A stretch of DNA of 64,000 bases from Brevibacillus fulvus (lineage in GTDB: Bacteria > Bacillota > Bacilli > Brevibacillales > Brevibacillaceae), in the NCBI RefSeq assembly GCF_016908525.1, contig NZ_JAFBEB010000005.1, positions 124,001 through 188,000 on the forward strand. Direction: 5' to 3'. Shown here piece after piece: positions 15,401 through 24,066 of this stretch. Each line of letters begins with the position of its first letter. The stretch's first letter is position 1. The translations under genes and the position numbers were made by a program. The notes below the pieces were generated by a model. The model did no database searches. It was not told where the DNA came from and saw only the letters and a list, made by a program, of their open reading frames with translations.

Positions 15401-17314
15401 TTATTCCACTGTTTCTTTCTTTAATAAGTTTAACATAAAAGCGGTAACAGCGGTTCCAACTAAAATAGAAACAATGTACAATCCTGCACTTCCGACAACG
15501 GGGAGTACGAATATTCCTCCGTGCGGCGCGGGCAGCGTGCAGCCAAAAAACATCGACAGACCGCCGGCTACCGCTGAACCAACCATCGTAGAAGGGATCA
15601 CCCGGGCCGGATCGGCAGCGGCAAACGGGATGGCCGCTTCGGTAATAAAGGTGGCACCGAGGATGTAGGCCGTTTTGCCGGCTTGACGTTCTTCCGCCGT
15701 AAATTTTTTGCGAAACAGCGTCGTGGCCAAGGCCAGCCCCAACGGCGGAGTCATTCCGGCAGCCATAATGGCCGCATGCGGCAAATAGTTGCCATTGGAG
15801 ATCATCATAATTCCGAAGGTGAACGCCGCTTTGTTGACGGGTCCTCCCATGTCGAAAGCCATCATCGCCCCTAGGATAATACCCAGAATCACAGCGTTTC
15901 CTTGTCCCATATTCTCCAGCCAATTGCCCAGCGCCGTATTTGCCAGCGCCACCGGTTCCGCGACGACGTAAAGCATGATAAAGCCGGTGATAAAAATTCC
16001 CAACAACGGGTAAAGCAAGGTTGGCTTAATTCCTTCCAAGGACGTCGGCAAACCCGCAAACAATTTTTTCAATCCAACTACAGTATAACCTGCCAGAAAG
16101 CCGGCAATGAGTCCACCCAAAAATCCGGCGCCCGATTGAGCAGCGATCAAGCCGCCGACCATTCCCGGAGCAAATCCCGGCCGATCCGCGATACTGCTGG
16201 CGATAAACCCGGCCAAAACCGGTATCATCAGGGCAAACGCCGCCCCGCTGCCAATATCTGAGAGCAGCTTGGCGATTGGGTTAAACGTCGGATCGTTGGG
16301 ATCGGAAGCGTGGATTCCAAACATAAAACTGATCGCAATAATGATTCCGCCGCCCACGACAAACGGAAGCATGTTGGATACGCCGTTCATCAAATGCTTG
16401 TAAAAGGCGGGTTGCTTGCTTTTGTTCTCCGATTTGGCCGAATGCAGCTTGTCTTGAGAAGAGGTTCCTCCGCCTTGGTAAACAGGGGCATTTTGACTCG
16501 CCGCTTGCTGCAGCAAACCTTCCGCATTGCGAATCCCTTCCGCAACCGGCACCTCGATCAATATTTTTCCGGCAAATCGCTCCATCTCCACCTGCTTGTC
16601 GGCGGCTACAATTACCGCGGTCGCTTCCGCAATCTCTTCCGGTGTCAACTTGTTCTTGACACCGCCTGATCCGTTTGTTTCTACCTTAATCTGAAAACCT
16701 AACTCCGCTGCCTTCTTTTTAAGGGAATCGGCTGCCATGTATGTGTGCGCGATCCCGGTTGGGCAAGCGGTCACCGCCACGATCTTGACTGCTTGAGTTC
16801 CGGTTTTCTCAGATGTACCGGAAACGCTTTCATCTCCGCCATGAATTTCTTGTTCCTTTTTCGCTATCAGTTCCAAAAACTCTTCCTTGCTCTTGACCTC
16901 GGTCAAACTGCGGCGAAAATCATCATCCATCAACATTTGGGATAACAAAGCCAGCGTTTCCAGATGGGCCTGATTCGCATCTTCTGTCGCGGCAATCATA
17001 AAGAACAAGTGCGCTTTCTGCTTATCCAAAGAATCAAAATCAATACCTTCCGGCGAATACCCAAAAGCAATGCTCGGAGTAATCACTGCCGCTGTTTTGG
17101 CATGAGGGATCGCTATCCCTTCGCCAATACCGGTCGAACCGAGCGCTTCCCGGGCAAGAATCTGTTTTTTCATCTCCGCTTTGTCACGCAGACGGCCAGC
17201 TTCAGCCAGCTTCTCAATCAACTCATCCAGCACTTCCTCCTTGCTGGTTGCCGACAAGCGCATAATGATGGTATCTGCTTTCAACAGATCGATGACACGA
17301 ATCTCCTGACCCAT
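15401..17314 (-). CDS. fruA: PTS fructose transporter subunit EIIABC
   Basis: This 637-residue protein imports fructose and phosphorylates it to fructose 1-phosphate. Domains in order: EIIA at 1-155 with phospho-His71 in IAIPHAKT; a linker; EIIB at about 175-275 with phospho-Cys184 in VTACPTGIAHTYMAA; then the membrane EIIC from about 315 to the end, with the typical MLPFVVGGGIIIAISFMFG start and GGPVNKAAFTFG loop. ATG 17314 follows AAGGGGG; the frame extends 22 codons upstream, but that stretch overlaps fruK. The gap to fruK is 14 bases. Confidence 0.95.
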   Translation of the reverse strand: MGQEIRVIDLLKADTIIMRLSATSKEEVLDELIEKLAEAGRLRDKAEMKKQILAREALGSTGIGEGIAIPHAKTAAVITPSIAFGYSPEGIDFDSLDKQKAHLFFMIAATEDANQAHLETLALLSQMLMDDDFRRSLTEVKSKEEFLELIAKKEQEIHGGDESVSGTSEKTGTQAVKIVAVTACPTGIAHTYMAADSLKKKAAELGFQIKVETNGSGGVKNKLTPEEIAEATAVIVAADKQVEMERFAGKILIEVPVAEGIRNAEGLLQQAASQNAPVYQGGGTSSQDKLHSAKSENKSKQPAFYKHLMNGVSNMLPFVVGGGIIIAISFMFGIHASDPNDPTFNPIAKLLSDIGSGAAFALMIPVLAGFIASSIADRPGFAPGMVGGLIAAQSGAGFLGGLIAGFLAGYTVVGLKKLFAGLPTSLEGIKPTLLYPLLGIFITGFIMLYVVAEPVALANTALGNWLENMGQGNAVILGIILGAMMAFDMGGPVNKAAFTFGIMMISNGNYLPHAAIMAAGMTPPLGLALATTLFRKKFTAEERQAGKTAYILGATFITEAAIPFAAADPARVIPSTMVGSAVAGGLSMFFGCTLPAPHGGIFVLPVVGSAGLYIVSILVGTAVTAFMLNLLKKETVE

Positions 17315-17328
17315 ACTGAACATCCCCC

Positions 17329-18234
17329 TTATAAAATGGTTATCTGAGGCAATAACTCCGCGATTTTTTCGGGAGTGCAAAAACCTTCCGATAAAGCTGT
17401 TGCGCTGCCGGCAGCCACCGCAAACGAAAACGCGTCCTTCACGACCGAGCCAGTATTGTAGGCGTACAAGAAACCGGCCACCACGGAATCGCCAGCGCCA
17501 ATGGAGTTGACCAACTTGCCGGTCGGAATCCGGGCAATGTACGTTTCTTGTCGATTAACAAACACTGCTCCTTGTTCCGCTAATGAAACAATGACATTTT
17601 GCGCCCCCAGTTCCACTGCTTTTCGTCCGTATGCAACCGCTTCCTGCGGCGTTCTGATCTCCACTTCAAACAGTTCACCCAATTCATGATGATTCGGCTT
17701 GATCAGAAACGGACGCTCGGACAATCCGCTGCGCAACGCTTTCCCCTTGGCGTCGAGCACGAGGTGTACTCCTTTTGGACCCAGTTTATTCATAATCGTT
17801 TGATAAATATCGCTTGGCAGACTTTCCGGCACACTGCCGGCCAGCACCAGATAATCGCCGGCTTGCAAACGGTCAAGCTGTGCCCAAAGTTGTTCAACGG
17901 CCTCAGCAGGAATGGCTGGCGACACACCGCTAATATCGGTTTCCCGCTCCGCTTTAATCTTGACGTTGATTCGAGATTCCCCGGAAATTGGGATCAATTG
18001 GTGGACAACCCCGGTTTGCTCCAATTCCTGCTGTATAAATTCACCTGTAAAACCGCCGACATACCCGAGAACCGTACTGTCCATCCCCAATATTTGCAAC
18101 ACTTTGGAGACGTTGATTCCTTTCCCTCCGGCAGCTTTCCATTCTTTTTGGGCGCGATTGATCTGACCTTCCTGAAAGGGCGCGACCCAAATATGGTAAT
18201 CAATCGATGGATTCAACGTTAGTGTGTAGATCAT
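17329..18234 (-). CDS. fruK: 1-phosphofructokinase
   Basis: This 301-residue PfkB-family kinase converts fructose 1-phosphate to fructose 1,6-bisphosphate with ATP. It has the N-terminal substrate part YTLTLNPSIDYHIWV and GGKGINVSKVLQ, and the C-terminal PfkB signature SIGAGDSVVAGFLYAY with the catalytic Asp. Its ATG overlaps the fruR stop (ATGA), the usual fruRKA arrangement. The adjacent fruA fixes the function. Confidence 0.96.
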   Translation of the reverse strand: MIYTLTLNPSIDYHIWVAPFQEGQINRAQKEWKAAGGKGINVSKVLQILGMDSTVLGYVGGFTGEFIQQELEQTGVVHQLIPISGESRINVKIKAERETDISGVSPAIPAEAVEQLWAQLDRLQAGDYLVLAGSVPESLPSDIYQTIMNKLGPKGVHLVLDAKGKALRSGLSERPFLIKPNHHELGELFEVEIRTPQEAVAYGRKAVELGAQNVIVSLAEQGAVFVNRQETYIARIPTGKLVNSIGAGDSVVAGFLYAYNTGSVVKDAFSFAVAAGSATALSEGFCTPEKIAELLPQITIL

Positions 18235-18986
18235 GGTTTCACCACTTTTAATGTTGTTAGTCGTGCGTACTCTTGCTGTTCAGTCTGATCCAAACCATCA
18301 TCTGTTATCACGGTTACTTGGTCCAAGTCTCCTACCTTTGCAAAAGTGACGCGTGAAAACTTGCGGGAATCGCCAAGTACATAGGCTTGATCGGAATATT
18401 GCAAAGCAAGCTGCTTCACATAAGCTTCTTCAGGGTCCGGGGTGGTCAAGCCGTGAAGCTTGTCGATGCCGTTCATCCCGAGAAAGCACTTGTCAAAGCG
18501 GAATTGGCTCAATGTCTTGATCGCTTCCCGTCCAACCATCGATAATGTAGCCGCTTTCAATTCGCCGCCAATCAGATAAGTCTTGGTGAAGCGTCGAACC
18601 AACTGCAAAGCAATGTCGACCCCGTTTGTCACGACAACGATATTGCCGTCAGGCAGATAGGGCAGCATTTGAAAAGTCGTCGTTCCGGCATCGATAAAGA
18701 TCGAGTCTTTCTCTTTGACCAGACTGGCCGCATAACGGGCAATCGCTATCTTTTCCGCCTTATGCTTGACCGCCTTTTCCGTAATCGTCGGCTCCTCAAT
18801 CTTGTTTTGCACGGAGGCCGCACCGCCATGCACCCGCCTTAACTGCATCTGTTCCTCTAATTCGCTTAAATCGCGACGAATCGTAGACTCGGAAGCACCG
18901 GTAGCTTCGACAAGCTCCTGAATGTGGACAACCTCTTTCTCTTTCAAAAGCGATAAAATCAGTTGATGACGTTCCGGTGTCAACAT
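18231..18986 (-). CDS. fruR: DeoR-family transcriptional repressor of the fructose operon
   Basis: This 251-residue regulator has an N-terminal DeoR helix-turn-helix (MLTPERHQLILSLLKEKEVVHIQELVEATGASESTIRRDLSELE) and a C-terminal sugar-phosphate-sensing domain with the family stretch IFIDAGTTTFQML and the DKCFLGMNGID segment. Fructose 1-phosphate is the expected inducer. The start at 18986 follows GGGGAGGAGACC; a frame 26 codons longer lacks one. It is the first gene of the operon and probably represses itself through the direct repeats upstream. Confidence 0.93.
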   Translation of the reverse strand: MLTPERHQLILSLLKEKEVVHIQELVEATGASESTIRRDLSELEEQMQLRRVHGGAASVQNKIEEPTITEKAVKHKAEKIAIARYAASLVKEKDSIFIDAGTTTFQMLPYLPDGNIVVVTNGVDIALQLVRRFTKTYLIGGELKAATLSMVGREAIKTLSQFRFDKCFLGMNGIDKLHGLTTPDPEEAYVKQLALQYSDQAYVLGDSRKFSRVTFAKVGDLDQVTVITDDGLDQTEQQEYARLTTLKVVKP

Positions 18987-19031
18987 GCTGTTCAGGTCTC
19001 CTCCCCAAAATAGTGAGTGTGACTTGCCTTC

Positions 19032-19104
19032 ATTATATGACGACAATCCACCAAAAACAATCACAATTATTCAAAATCGACCAATAACAGTCACAATCCA
19101 TCAA
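19032..19104 (-). promoter_or_regulatory. fru operon promoter with 30-base-spaced operator repeats
   Basis: On the minus strand TTGTTT (19060-19055) and TATAAT (19037-19032) are 17 bases apart. A repeat of the form ATC(C/G)ACCAA(A/T)AACA(A/G)TCACAAT (+ strand) occurs at 19046-19067 and again at 19076-19097, shifted by 30 bases; a partial third copy starts near 19096. The first copy overlaps the -35 box, so binding of FruR would block transcription. DeoR proteins are known to bind such tandem repeats. Confidence 0.7.
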
Positions 19105-19112
19105 TTTACTAC

Positions 19113-19142
19113 AAAAAAAACCGGCTCCCGACGGAACCGGCT
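19113..19142 (-). terminator. Rho-independent terminator of the SAM-riboswitch operon
   Basis: On the minus strand CCGGTTCC (19140-19133) pairs with GGAGCCGG (19128-19121) with one G-U pair, followed by eight T. It lies 13 bases past the ATP-grasp gene stop. Confidence 0.85.
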
Positions 19143-19154
19143 CTCCAGCAAACT

Positions 19155-20126
19155 TTACAGTTTTTCCAATTCTCTGCCCAAAAACTTGGCCACTTCCAGC
19201 ATCCCGTACTTTCCGGCTGCTGCTTCTGCTTCTGAATTATAGTTTGTGTTCGTGTTAATATCGTATGTGTATATTTCTCCCGCTTCGTTGCGAATAAATT
19301 CAATGCCGGCCACTTTGATCTGATGATCGGCCAAAAACCGCTCGTATTTTTCGATAATCGGATCAGCGAACCCGTCGACGATCTGGAATTTCGGTTTGGT
19401 TGGCACCTCTTCCCCAACCGGGCAGAACAGATCGCCGATTTGACAAGCATCGGCCGGGCAAAGTTCAAACCCTTCCGAGGTATCGACCTGCACAGCATAG
19501 AAGAAACGGCCGCCAATAAATTCACAACGGGTGATGTACGGCTCCGGTGCTTTGATATATTCCTGAATCAAAGTGACCCCGTCAACCGGTTCTTCAAAAG
19601 CCGGACTGTTGACGTATTGACGCAAGCCTTCAACCGAGTGGAACAACTGGACCCCCAGTCCCTTGCCAGCCCGATTGTGCTTGGTGATGAAAGATTCGCC
19701 GCCCATCTTTTCTGCCGCTTGAATAATCTGTTCTTTTCCCACCGCCGCGATCGTTTTCGGCGTCCGGATGCCATGGCTATTCAGCGCCAAATATTGCGCG
19801 ACTTTGCTTACTTCCAATTGAAGCGCTCGGCTCCCGTTGAATACCGTACGGCCATTCCGCTCCAGCCAGGCGATCACCGCTGCTGTATATTCCGGTGCAA
19901 ACCGGTGATCCCGCGTATGCGAAGAAGCGCTCATTCGGCTGTAGAAAATCCCTTCCGGCGGCACAGCGGTCAAATCAACATGTCCCTGATCCAAAAACCA
20001 CTCTTCATAGGGAAGTCCCAATTCTTCCAATCTTCTCGTTAAATGAACCGTCCACTCGCTATTTTCATGGATTACATAGATTTTTTTCAATTGCTCCCTC
20101 TCCATTCGCTTGATGGTTGCTCTCAT
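19155..20126 (-). CDS. ATP-grasp ligase of unknown substrate
   Basis: A 323-residue (or 311 from TTG 20090) ATP-grasp protein, broadly RimK-like. The N-terminal third is a Rossmann-type subdomain (KKIYVIHENSEWTVHL). The ATP-grasp core shows the nucleotide-binding lysine stretch SFITKHNRAGKGLGVQLF near residue 145, the LIQEYIKAPEPYITRCEF acidic loop, and the metal-binding end AGIEFIRNEAGEIYTYDINTNTNYN. Such enzymes join a carboxylate to an amine through an acyl phosphate. Start: TTG 20090 has GGAGAGGGAG just upstream, better than ATG 20126. It follows the flavin monooxygenase gene by 15 bases or more in a SAM-riboswitch operon, so its product is probably a sulfur compound or is made under low methionine. 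I do not know the substrate. Confidence 0.75.
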   Translation of the reverse strand: MRATIKRMEREQLKKIYVIHENSEWTVHLTRRLEELGLPYEEWFLDQGHVDLTAVPPEGIFYSRMSASSHTRDHRFAPEYTAAVIAWLERNGRTVFNGSRALQLEVSKVAQYLALNSHGIRTPKTIAAVGKEQIIQAAEKMGGESFITKHNRAGKGLGVQLFHSVEGLRQYVNSPAFEEPVDGVTLIQEYIKAPEPYITRCEFIGGRFFYAVQVDTSEGFELCPADACQIGDLFCPVGEEVPTKPKFQIVDGFADPIIEKYERFLADHQIKVAGIEFIRNEAGEIYTYDINTNTNYNSEAEAAAGKYGMLEVAKFLGRELEKL

Positions 20127-20141
20127 TCTTACAAAACCGGG

Positions 20142-21185
20142 TTATACCTTTGCGCGCAGCCTGTCAACGAGCGGCATCACTTGCTGGGAAAACCGCTCCA
20201 TCTCTTCCAGCTGTGGCGAAAATTGCAGCAAGAGCAAGTCGAGACCTGCCTCTTCATATTGCACAATCCGTTCGGCGATTTGCTCCGGAGTACCGATCAG
20301 ATTGGGGCGCAATCCGCGATTGGAAACCGAGTAATCACGCAGCTGAATCTGTTGTTCCAATTGGGATTTGCTGGTGAAATCTTTAAATCCGGCATAACCG
20401 TCATTTTCTTTGACATCGGTTATCCGCTCCAATTCGGCGAACGCTTCAGCCTCTGTATCCCGACAGATGACATAAGCCGCCATGCCAAAAGAAGCGAACG
20501 GCGGTTTACCCGCAGTTTCCCTGCGCTGTTTCATGTCGGCGATTTTGGCTTGCACTTCCTCCACTGTACCGCCATGCATCACATAAGCATCACAGGAAGA
20601 GACAATCGTCTGTTTTCCCCGCTCGCTCTCTCCGCCGGCGTACAGGATTGGATTGGGCCGCTGCACCGGCTTTGGCTCCAGCTTCGCTTCCTGAATCTCG
20701 TAATATTTTCCTTTATATGTGAATGTTTCTTCTGTCCACATTCCTTTTAAGACATCAACAAATTCTTTCGTCCGTTCATATCGTTCATCATGTTCCGTAA
20801 AAATGCCGCCATACTGTCTTGCTTCCTCTTCCCACCAGGCCGAAACAACATTGAGGGTGAACCGTCCCTTGCTGATCTGGTCAATATTGGCTGCCATTTT
20901 CGCTGTGACTGCCGGATTGTGAAAACCCGGACGAACCGCAGTCATAATCTCGATTTTTTCTGTTACTGCCGCCAGAGCCGCCGCTGTCGACCACGCTTCC
21001 AGCGAATCGGCATCCGGTCCTTTAATATCATTCAGATACAACTCTGCGATCAAGGTCGTATCATATCCCCATGTTTCCGCTGACTGAATCACTTTTTTGG
21101 CGTAATCAAAAGTTGGCGGCATTTGCTCGTCTTCCACATTCCGCAACCAGCCGCCAAAAATCGGCAACCAAAAGCCAAATCTCAT
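20142..21185 (-). CDS. LLM-class flavin-dependent monooxygenase (SsuD/SfnG-like)
   Basis: This 347-residue bacterial-luciferase-like enzyme uses reduced flavin and oxygen, probably to cleave C-S bonds in an organosulfur compound. Family features: MRFGFWLPIFGGW at the N-terminus, AETWGYDTTLIAELYL, the AVRPGFHNPAVTAKMAANIDQISKGRFTLNVVSAWWEEE region that shapes the flavin pocket, and PNPILYAGGESERGKQ. Start ATG 21185 follows GGGGGAGAGA; eight upstream codons are unlikely. It closely matches dimethylsulfone and alkanesulfonate monooxygenases in pattern. The SAM-I riboswitch directly upstream says it is turned on when methionine/SAM is low, which fits sulfur scavenging. No flavin reductase gene is adjacent. 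Confidence 0.88.
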   Translation of the reverse strand: MRFGFWLPIFGGWLRNVEDEQMPPTFDYAKKVIQSAETWGYDTTLIAELYLNDIKGPDADSLEAWSTAAALAAVTEKIEIMTAVRPGFHNPAVTAKMAANIDQISKGRFTLNVVSAWWEEEARQYGGIFTEHDERYERTKEFVDVLKGMWTEETFTYKGKYYEIQEAKLEPKPVQRPNPILYAGGESERGKQTIVSSCDAYVMHGGTVEEVQAKIADMKQRRETAGKPPFASFGMAAYVICRDTEAEAFAELERITDVKENDGYAGFKDFTSKSQLEQQIQLRDYSVSNRGLRPNLIGTPEQIAERIVQYEEAGLDLLLLQFSPQLEEMERFSQQVMPLVDRLRAKV

Positions 21186-21248
21186 CCTGTCTCTCCCCCA
21201 ACCTGTCAAAAATAGGTGTTTTCATCGCCCTGACCAGGCAGATGATAA

Positions 21249-21276
21249 TAAAAAAACTTCTTCGACAAGAAGAAGT
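21249..21276 (-). terminator. SAM riboswitch expression-platform terminator
   Basis: On the minus strand ACTTCTTC pairs with GAAGAAGT (8 base pairs, loop of 5) and is followed by seven T. It lies just after the S-box aptamer and before the monooxygenase gene, and would form when SAM is bound. Confidence 0.92.
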
Positions 21277-21289
21277 GTGCACATGCTTC

Positions 21290-21399
21290 TGTCTTATCTC
21301 TCAGAACCCGCGGCTCTGCTGGAATTGGCACCATCTACTAGACAAGCTAGCGGTTGCCGGGCTTCATCGGGCCAGTCCCTCCACCTCTCTTGATAAGGT
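21290..21399 (-). promoter_or_regulatory. SAM-I (S-box) riboswitch
   Basis: Read on the minus strand the aptamer has all S-box hallmarks: the P1 arm CTTATCA, then AGAGAGGTGGAGGGACTGG, the kink-turn element CCCGATGAAGCCCGGCAACC, the GGTGCCAATTCC stretch, and the closing GAGAGATAAG. P1 pairs CTTATC with GATAAG across the aptamer. A terminator follows at 21249-21276, so SAM binding should stop transcription. Downstream genes: LLM monooxygenase and ATP-grasp ligase. Confidence 0.97.
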
Positions 21400-21417
21400 C
21401 TGTTCAATTGTATAGTA

Positions 21418-21446
21418 ATCCTACTACATAAGTATGTTTTAGTCAA
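21418..21446 (-). promoter_or_regulatory. Promoter of the SAM-riboswitch operon
   Basis: On the minus strand TTGACT (21446-21441) and TAGGAT (21423-21418) are separated by 17 bases. Transcription would begin about 10-15 bases before the riboswitch P1 stem. Confidence 0.7.
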
Positions 21447-21465
21447 TCGTTTATTCCAAAAATTC

Positions 21466-21509
21466 AAAAGGCTCAATCATGCGGCCATCATCGCCGGTCT
21501 GATTGAGCC
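21466..21509 (-). terminator. Terminator of the mgl operon
   Basis: GGCTCAATCA (21470-21479) pairs with TGATTGAGCC (21500-21509), with an inner CGGCC/CCGG stem; on the minus strand TTTT follows. It lies just past the mglC stop. Confidence 0.8.
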
Positions 21510-21522
21510 CATGTTTGGTCAA

Positions 21523-22536
21523 TTATTTTTTTGCCAGGTACTTTCTAATATCGAATGCAACCGCAGCAACGATAATCAACCCTTTAATAATCAATTGCCA
21601 GTATGGATTTACCCCGATAAAAGTTAGACCGTAGTTGATGACACCAAAAATCAACACGCCAGCAAGCACCCCTGGCACGGTACCAATTCCCCCGGAAGTA
21701 GACACGCCACCAACGACGCAGGCGGCAATCGCATCCAGCTCATACATATTTCCATAGTTGTTTGTGGCACCGCCGGTTCTCGCTGATTCCAACACGCCAG
21801 CCAATCCGTACAAGGCTCCCGCGATGGCATAGATGTAGATCAGGTTGCGCGCCACGTTGATCCCTGACACGGTGGCAGCTTGAATGTTACCCCCGATGGC
21901 GTACATATTTTTCCCAATGCGGGTCTTGTTAAAGATGACCCAGACGATCAAGGCGATAACAATCGCAATGATGACGATATAAGGTATCGAATAAGGACCT
22001 GAACCAATTGAACCGGAACCTAAAGTCGTAAAATCAGAACGCAGACCGCCGATTGGCTGGGATTCGTTCGGCTTCATATCGAAATAGATCGAGTTGGCCC
22101 CTAATACCGCAACCATCGTACCCAAAGTCGCAATAAACGGCGGTACACTAAACTTCGCCACAATAATTCCGTTGATCAGGCCGACGATCAAACCTGCCAA
22201 AATGGCCAAAACAATTGGCACCCACAGCGGAAGTTCCGGGAGGTCCGGGAAGAATCGGCGTGGATAGTCTTGTACTTGCAGCATGGAAGCCGAAATAACA
22301 GCGGTCAAACCGACCACACGACCGGCTGAAAGGTCTGTCCCCCCGGTAATGAGGACGAACGCTGCGCCCAGTGCGATGATTGCCCGGGTAGAAGATTGCA
22401 GCAAAATGTCCCGAATGGTCGTGACGGACAAGAAGCGTGGATCATAAATGGCGATGATAACGATTAAGGCAATCAACACGATATAAATGGCATTGCGGGA
22501 AAAAAAACTTTGTACTTTTTTCGCTTGTGTATCCAT
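21523..22536 (-). CDS. mglC: Galactose/methyl galactoside ABC transporter permease
   Basis: This 337-residue permease of the RbsC/MglC family has about 10 membrane segments. Family motifs: ALGAAFVLITGGTDLSAGRVVGLTAV near residue 55, the GLINGIIVAKFSVPPFIATLGTM segment near 130, and NPYWQLIIKGLIIVAAVAFDIRKY at the C-terminus. It forms the channel for sugar uptake with MglA. The MglB-type binding protein and adjacent galKTE point to galactose. It starts 15 bases after the mglA stop and ends the operon. Confidence 0.92.
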   Translation of the reverse strand: MDTQAKKVQSFFSRNAIYIVLIALIVIIAIYDPRFLSVTTIRDILLQSSTRAIIALGAAFVLITGGTDLSAGRVVGLTAVISASMLQVQDYPRRFFPDLPELPLWVPIVLAILAGLIVGLINGIIVAKFSVPPFIATLGTMVAVLGANSIYFDMKPNESQPIGGLRSDFTTLGSGSIGSGPYSIPYIVIIAIVIALIVWVIFNKTRIGKNMYAIGGNIQAATVSGINVARNLIYIYAIAGALYGLAGVLESARTGGATNNYGNMYELDAIAACVVGGVSTSGGIGTVPGVLAGVLIFGVINYGLTFIGVNPYWQLIIKGLIIVAAVAFDIRKYLAKK

Positions 22537-22551
22537 ATTTACCCTCCTTCA

Positions 22552-24066
22552 TTAGGCCATTTGAGCGGCTAAGCGCATGACTTTTTCTTCTGTGGCACTT
22601 TTTCCATCCAAAATTCCGGTTAGCCTTCCCTCCGACATAACCATGATCCGGTCGGACATCCCTAACAGCTCGGGCATCTCCGAAGAGATCATGATAATGC
22701 TTTTCCCTTGTTTGGCCAGGTCGGCAATGATGGTATAGATTTCGTATTTGGCGCCAACATCGATTCCGCGCGTAGGCTCATCCAGCATCAATATATCCGG
22801 CTCTGTCAGAAGCCATCTGGCCAGCAACACTTTTTGCTGATTACCGCCGGACAAGTTTCGGATCAAAGCCTTGTAAGAAGGAGTTTTCACCCGGAACATT
22901 TCAATGCTTTTGATCGCATCTTCTCTGCGTTTCTTCTCATCAAGGAGAAGATATGGTTTTTCATAGTTGGAGATATTGGCGATCGCCGTATTTTCCAACA
23001 CAGACAATACCGGAAAAATCCCCGTGACCCGACGTTCCTCTGTAAGCAGCGCCATCTTGTGCTTCTTCGCATCTTCCGGCGACTTGATCTTTACCGGTTT
23101 TCCATTGATCGAGATCGTGCCGGATTGAATCGCCCGCAATCCAAACAACGCTTCAATCAATTCGGTGCGCTGCGCCCCAACCAAACCGCCGATGCCAAGT
23201 ATTTCACCTTTGCGCAATTCAAAGGAGATGTCTTTAAACGACTTGGAGATGGGAGAGGTGAGTCCCTCCACTTTCAAAATGACATCACCAGGAACATTGG
23301 TCCGTTCCGGATATCTTTGGGTCAGATCGCGGCCAACCATTCGCGAAATGATCAAATCGGTTGTCAATTCCGACGCAGGCCACGTACCGATGTATTTGCC
23401 GTCCCTCATAATGGTTACATCATCGGAAATCCGCAAAATTTCTTCCATCTTGTGGGAGATATAAATAATCGAAACCCCTTGTTTTTTCAAACTGTCGATA
23501 ATTTTGAACAAATGCTCTACTTCATTTCCGGTCAAAGATGATGTTGGCTCATCCATGACGATAATCTTGGAATTGTAGGAAACCGCTTTGGCAATCTCAA
23601 TCGACTGAATTTTCGATACCGACAGACTGCCGACGATGGTATCCGGTTTACAGTCGATCTCCAGACGTTTTAACAGCGCTTCCGTGTCCCGATACATCTT
23701 TTTGTGATCGACAAAACGGAATGGCCCAATCCCTTTCAGCGGAAATCTCCCTAACCAGACGTTTTCCATTACACTGCGGTGCGGAACCGGATGCAACTCC
23801 TGGTGGATCATCGAGATTCCATGGCCAAGGGCTGCTTTCGAATTGTTGATCTCGACTTTTTGCCCGTTAATAAAAATTTCCCCGGCGTCCGGCTTATAGA
23901 TTCCGAACAGGCATTTCATCAGCGTCGACTTTCCGGCGCCATTTTCGCCCATCAACGCATGGACAGTGCCCGGGCGAACTTTCAAGGTAACATCGTCCAG
24001 CGCTTTGACTCCCGGAAACTCCTTGGAAATGTTGTTCATTTCAAGCAAATATGGATGCTCAGCCAT
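22552..24066 (-). CDS. mglA: Galactose/methyl galactoside ABC transporter ATP-binding protein
   Basis: This 504-residue double ATPase has two ABC domains. The first has a normal Walker A (GENGAGKSTLMK) and Walker B (VMDEPTSSLT) but a degenerate signature (LSVSK). The second has a degenerate Walker A (GGLVGAQRTEL), a good LSGGNQQKV signature and LMLDEPTRGIDVGAK. This split is normal for RbsA/MglA. ATG 24066 follows GGGAGGGAG; the frame runs 16 codons further upstream without a site. A 193-base gap to mglB holds several short inverted repeats, possibly an RNA stability element that keeps the binding protein in excess. Confidence 0.93.
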   Translation of the reverse strand: MAEHPYLLEMNNISKEFPGVKALDDVTLKVRPGTVHALMGENGAGKSTLMKCLFGIYKPDAGEIFINGQKVEINNSKAALGHGISMIHQELHPVPHRSVMENVWLGRFPLKGIGPFRFVDHKKMYRDTEALLKRLEIDCKPDTIVGSLSVSKIQSIEIAKAVSYNSKIIVMDEPTSSLTGNEVEHLFKIIDSLKKQGVSIIYISHKMEEILRISDDVTIMRDGKYIGTWPASELTTDLIISRMVGRDLTQRYPERTNVPGDVILKVEGLTSPISKSFKDISFELRKGEILGIGGLVGAQRTELIEALFGLRAIQSGTISINGKPVKIKSPEDAKKHKMALLTEERRVTGIFPVLSVLENTAIANISNYEKPYLLLDEKKRREDAIKSIEMFRVKTPSYKALIRNLSGGNQQKVLLARWLLTEPDILMLDEPTRGIDVGAKYEIYTIIADLAKQGKSIIMISSEMPELLGMSDRIMVMSEGRLTGILDGKSATEEKVMRLAAQMA

